From NCBI GenBank assembly GCA_017871115.1, contig JAFCIZ010000002.1, positions 3,865,501 to 3,929,500 of the forward strand: a stretch of 64,000 nt of DNA. Direction: 5' to 3'. The notes under the pieces are model-generated. The model was not told the origin of the DNA. It did no database searches and was given only the letters and a program-made list of their open reading frames with translations. Every line of letters begins with the position of its first letter. The stretch's first letter is position 1. The stretch comes from Cunninghamella blakesleeana. Its lineage: Eukaryota > Mucoromycota > Mucoromycetes > Mucorales > Cunninghamellaceae. A program made the position numbers and the translations under genes. This document shows, in pieces, positions 61,486 through 64,000 of the stretch.

Positions 61486-64000
61486 TCAAGTTTGTTTGAC
61501 TATTTTACTTTCCATATAGCCATGTACAACACCCCATTCTCTCTTGAACTTAAGAAAATCAATTTGAGCCTTGTTTTCTGAACTTTCTAACAAGTGGGTA
61601 AACAATTCTGGTTTAATGTATGGTTGAGGTGCACCTTTGAGTCGTTTCTTGTAATACATTTTACCATCCTTGCTATAGCTTCCTATGTATTGCTTTTTGC
61701 CTACACAGATAAAAGTGTCAAACACACATTCTATTTCTAATTGACCCATGTTAGAGCCAATACATTCATTGTCCAATAGAATATCTTCTTTTTTCACAAA
61801 TATACTATCTATGTCACTATATAAACAGACAGCATCTTTTTTGACACATTGTTCCCATAATTTTTTCATGTGGTGTCTTGCCCAAGATAAAACAAAAACA
61901 CCATTTTGTATAGGCTTGTCGGCTATTATCTTATTTCTCTTTGATTTCAATAACATATGGTGAGTATCCCATATTTTGAATGCTGTTTGATCTTCTTGAG
62001 CATTTTCTTCATTAATTATCTTGAATTGAGTATCCATCCATTCTTGGGCAAATTTACCCCAAAGAGAGTTCATGATGACGTGACGTTTTTCAGGGTCTTG
62101 TTCACGTTCATACATAAGCTTAAGCTTGTACAATATTTCTGTAACATATTCTTTGAAGATAGTATCAGTATTTTTCCATGAATAACCAATATATCCTTCT
62201 TCATCATAGACTGCATATTCAATATTATGTCCTTCAGATATACCTATATCAATATCAACAGAAGTATACTAACCATAATAAGGTTCGTTGATACTTTTAT
62301 AAGTAACATTACCATTATCTTTCAATGGAAAGAAACCATGACCTTTAACTTGTATAGGTCTAACATGAACATAATAAATGCCTAATTCTTTTTGAGGTCT
62401 AGACTTAAATTTTCTGTAAGGTCCATAAGGTTGAGGATAATCAGCCATAGCTGCAGGATAAAGAGATTTTACGTCTAAACATGCTATATTATTGTAAATT
62501 CCATTCATAGATATACATCTACCTCCGATTAAAGATTCACGAATATTGACAAAATCGTCTAAATTAGGATGCATTAACTTGTATCTGTCCATAAATGCTT
62601 CTACTAACCTAAAACTCATTTCTGCTAATGTATAAGAATTATCTACAATCTTACATTGAAAAATATCTTCAACTGTACGTTTAAACGCGATCCAGACTTT
62701 AGCAAGAACAATAACATCATTGCGACAATATTGTCTTGCCCAATCAACAAGTTTTTTAGATTCTCCATCTTCTTTATAATGTATAATATGTTTACTTGTT
62801 ATAAGCATACGTTTCTTTTCAATGTTAGAAGATACAACAGTTTCAACATCAAGCCATTCTTTCATTTCTTTTTGTAAATCTTTTTCAGTTAACATTTCAT
62901 GATGTGGGAATGAAGTTTTACGATCTTTTTCATCTAAAAATGATTTAGCTGCATTACTTAAACTACAAGTTAAAAAATATAAGCTATCTTTAACACCAAA
63001 GTTAACCTCTCTATGTTTAAATTGAAAACTAATAAAATTATTGTTACGTATTAAAATATTATTTACAATACTAGGATCTGCCATACTAGATAGAATATAA
63101 TGAAAATCGTATCCTCCTCCATTGTGAGCAATTAATTCTACATTTTTATGATCTAATTGTTGACAAATATCAACAACATAATCTAACAAACTAGCCACAC
63201 AATCTTTACTATCAAATTCAAAAACATTACCAGGGATATCATCATAGCATAAACATGCACAAGCTAAATAAGGCACATGGTGTTGGTCATTATAAGGATC
63301 GAAATAACATTATATATCAAAACATACAGTTACTTTTTGACAATTAGCATATTTCATCAAAGGTCTGAATGTGGTATAATAGCGTTTACATTTCTGCTCT
63401 TTGAAATTTTCAAGTAATCCAACATGTCCATTATGTTCAATTAAATATATTTTATCAGTATCAATTACATTGTAATTTTGATGAGGATTATTTTTAGCTA
63501 ATATAAGGTCTGTATAATCGACAACATCATTTAAACTATTTACTGACGAATGAAAATTAAGAATACTCAATTGATTACCTAGTTCTTGAACAATATCATC
63601 TAATGTATTACATGACAAAGATAACTTATATTTATCATTTATATGTTGAACACATTGCTGTATACAATCAGTATCTTCATCATTAGCTGTGAATATATCA
63701 AAGAATTTACGTTTTTCAATTGCATTAACCTCTCCCCAATATTTGTGATTTCTAGGTTCTGGAAAAGTAACCATACAGTAGTAAAAATGTAAATAAGATA
63801 CATTTTCACCTTCATAGATATATTCATAACCAGCGTTTTCACGTTTGATTTCTTCTAAGAAATGATCTAATTTATCGAATAATTTATCTATTTGTTCATG
63901 AATATGTTGTTCGTCATTGAGATAAATTGCTACAATAGGTGTACCAGCACGTTAATGACCACCAGACCAAACATGAAACATCAAGTAGCTGAAAAAACTA
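61486..64000 (-). pseudogene. Protein-primed-type family B DNA polymerase with three in-frame TAA/TAG codons (N-terminus beyond window)
   Basis: One minus-strand frame runs 2.5 kb from the right edge to TGA at 61486, broken only by TAA at 63952, TAA at 63310 and TAG at 62269. No introns. Exonuclease motifs: Exo I falls on FDI-stop, where the catalytic Glu is expected; Exo II is LIAHNGGGYDFHYIL; Exo III-like is DWARQYCRNDVIVLAKVW. Polymerase motif A is CLDVKSLYPAAMADYPQPYG, motif B MNSLWGKFAQEW, and motif C YSDIDSIFV (usual YxDTDS). KKRLKGAPQPYIKPELF is the thumb-side lysine region. The type is that of Polinton/Maverick elements, linear plasmids and related viruses, not cellular replicases. 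N-terminal part (CIQQCVQHINDKYKLSL) is not recognised. A capsid gene, ATPase or integrase would be needed to tell which; none is in view. Confidence 0.85.

Overview
The window is nuclear DNA from a fungus with a very AT-rich genome (about three quarters A+T by eye). Genes carry several short spliceosomal introns (GTAA/GTAT donors, TAG/AAG acceptors). A fungal-type prephenate dehydrogenase, a Chs4/Skt5-type chitin synthase activator, an NCS2 purine permease and an ArgJ acetyltransferase place it in the fungi. The style of the genes and the metazoan-like TBL1, SMARCC and KDM3 proteins suggest an early-diverging lineage such as Mucoromycota; that placement is inference.

Layout. 1-968 (-) GrpE, cut by the window edge; 1566-4038 (+) TBL1; 4725-5619 (+) an acidic membrane protein; 6530-8458 (+) Chs4/Skt5; 11592-12240 (+) TMEM242; 13410-15156 (+) a NagD/PNPase-type phosphatase; 16333-17634 (+) a coiled-coil protein; 18018-19460 (-) alpha-SNAP; 20062-20541 (-) Sem1/DSS1; 20733-22217 (+) S-formylglutathione hydrolase; 22471-26199 (+) SWI3/SMARCC; 26581-30403 (+) cytosolic leucyl-tRNA synthetase; 31237-32378 (-) 2OG-Fe(II) oxygenase; 33205-34277 (-) secreted deaminase; 34894-37264 (+) NCS2 permease; 39689-41129 (+) GT4 glycosyltransferase; 43219-45553 (+) prephenate dehydrogenase; 45876-48013 (-) oxysterol-binding protein; 48728-49582 (+) ribosomal protein S5; 50343-53132 (+) PHD-SET protein; 53812-56203 (+) KDM3-like JmjC protein; 57573-59056 (-) ArgJ. 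Most of these are single-copy housekeeping genes. I rebuilt the exon chains by hand, and every chain closes in frame.

Accessory part. From about 59.1 kb to the right edge the style changes. Here lie a C1 (papain) peptidase-like gene with the catalytic cysteine replaced and one frameshift, a short minisatellite, several coding remnants, and a long protein-primed-type family B DNA polymerase on the minus strand. The polymerase has three in-frame TAA/TAG codons, runs off the window, and ends on TGA. This looks like a decaying Polinton/linear-plasmid-like element or integrated virus-like DNA. Other faint orphan-gene remnants with isolated in-frame stops lie at 9.87-10.13, 15.81-16.22 and 41.81-42.21 kb.

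Functional links. The TBL1 homologue and the PHD-SET protein correspond to the Sif2 and Set3 subunits of one histone deacetylase complex in yeast. With the SMARCC and KDM3-like genes they make four chromatin regulators in 55 kb. A secreted deaminase and a purine permease share a 616 bp divergent promoter and could work together in scavenging extracellular purines. Intergenic DNA is rich in microsatellites, including a perfect 114-unit ATT array, homopolymers, and T-run/A-run palindromes. I found no convincing tRNA, rRNA or CRISPR array.
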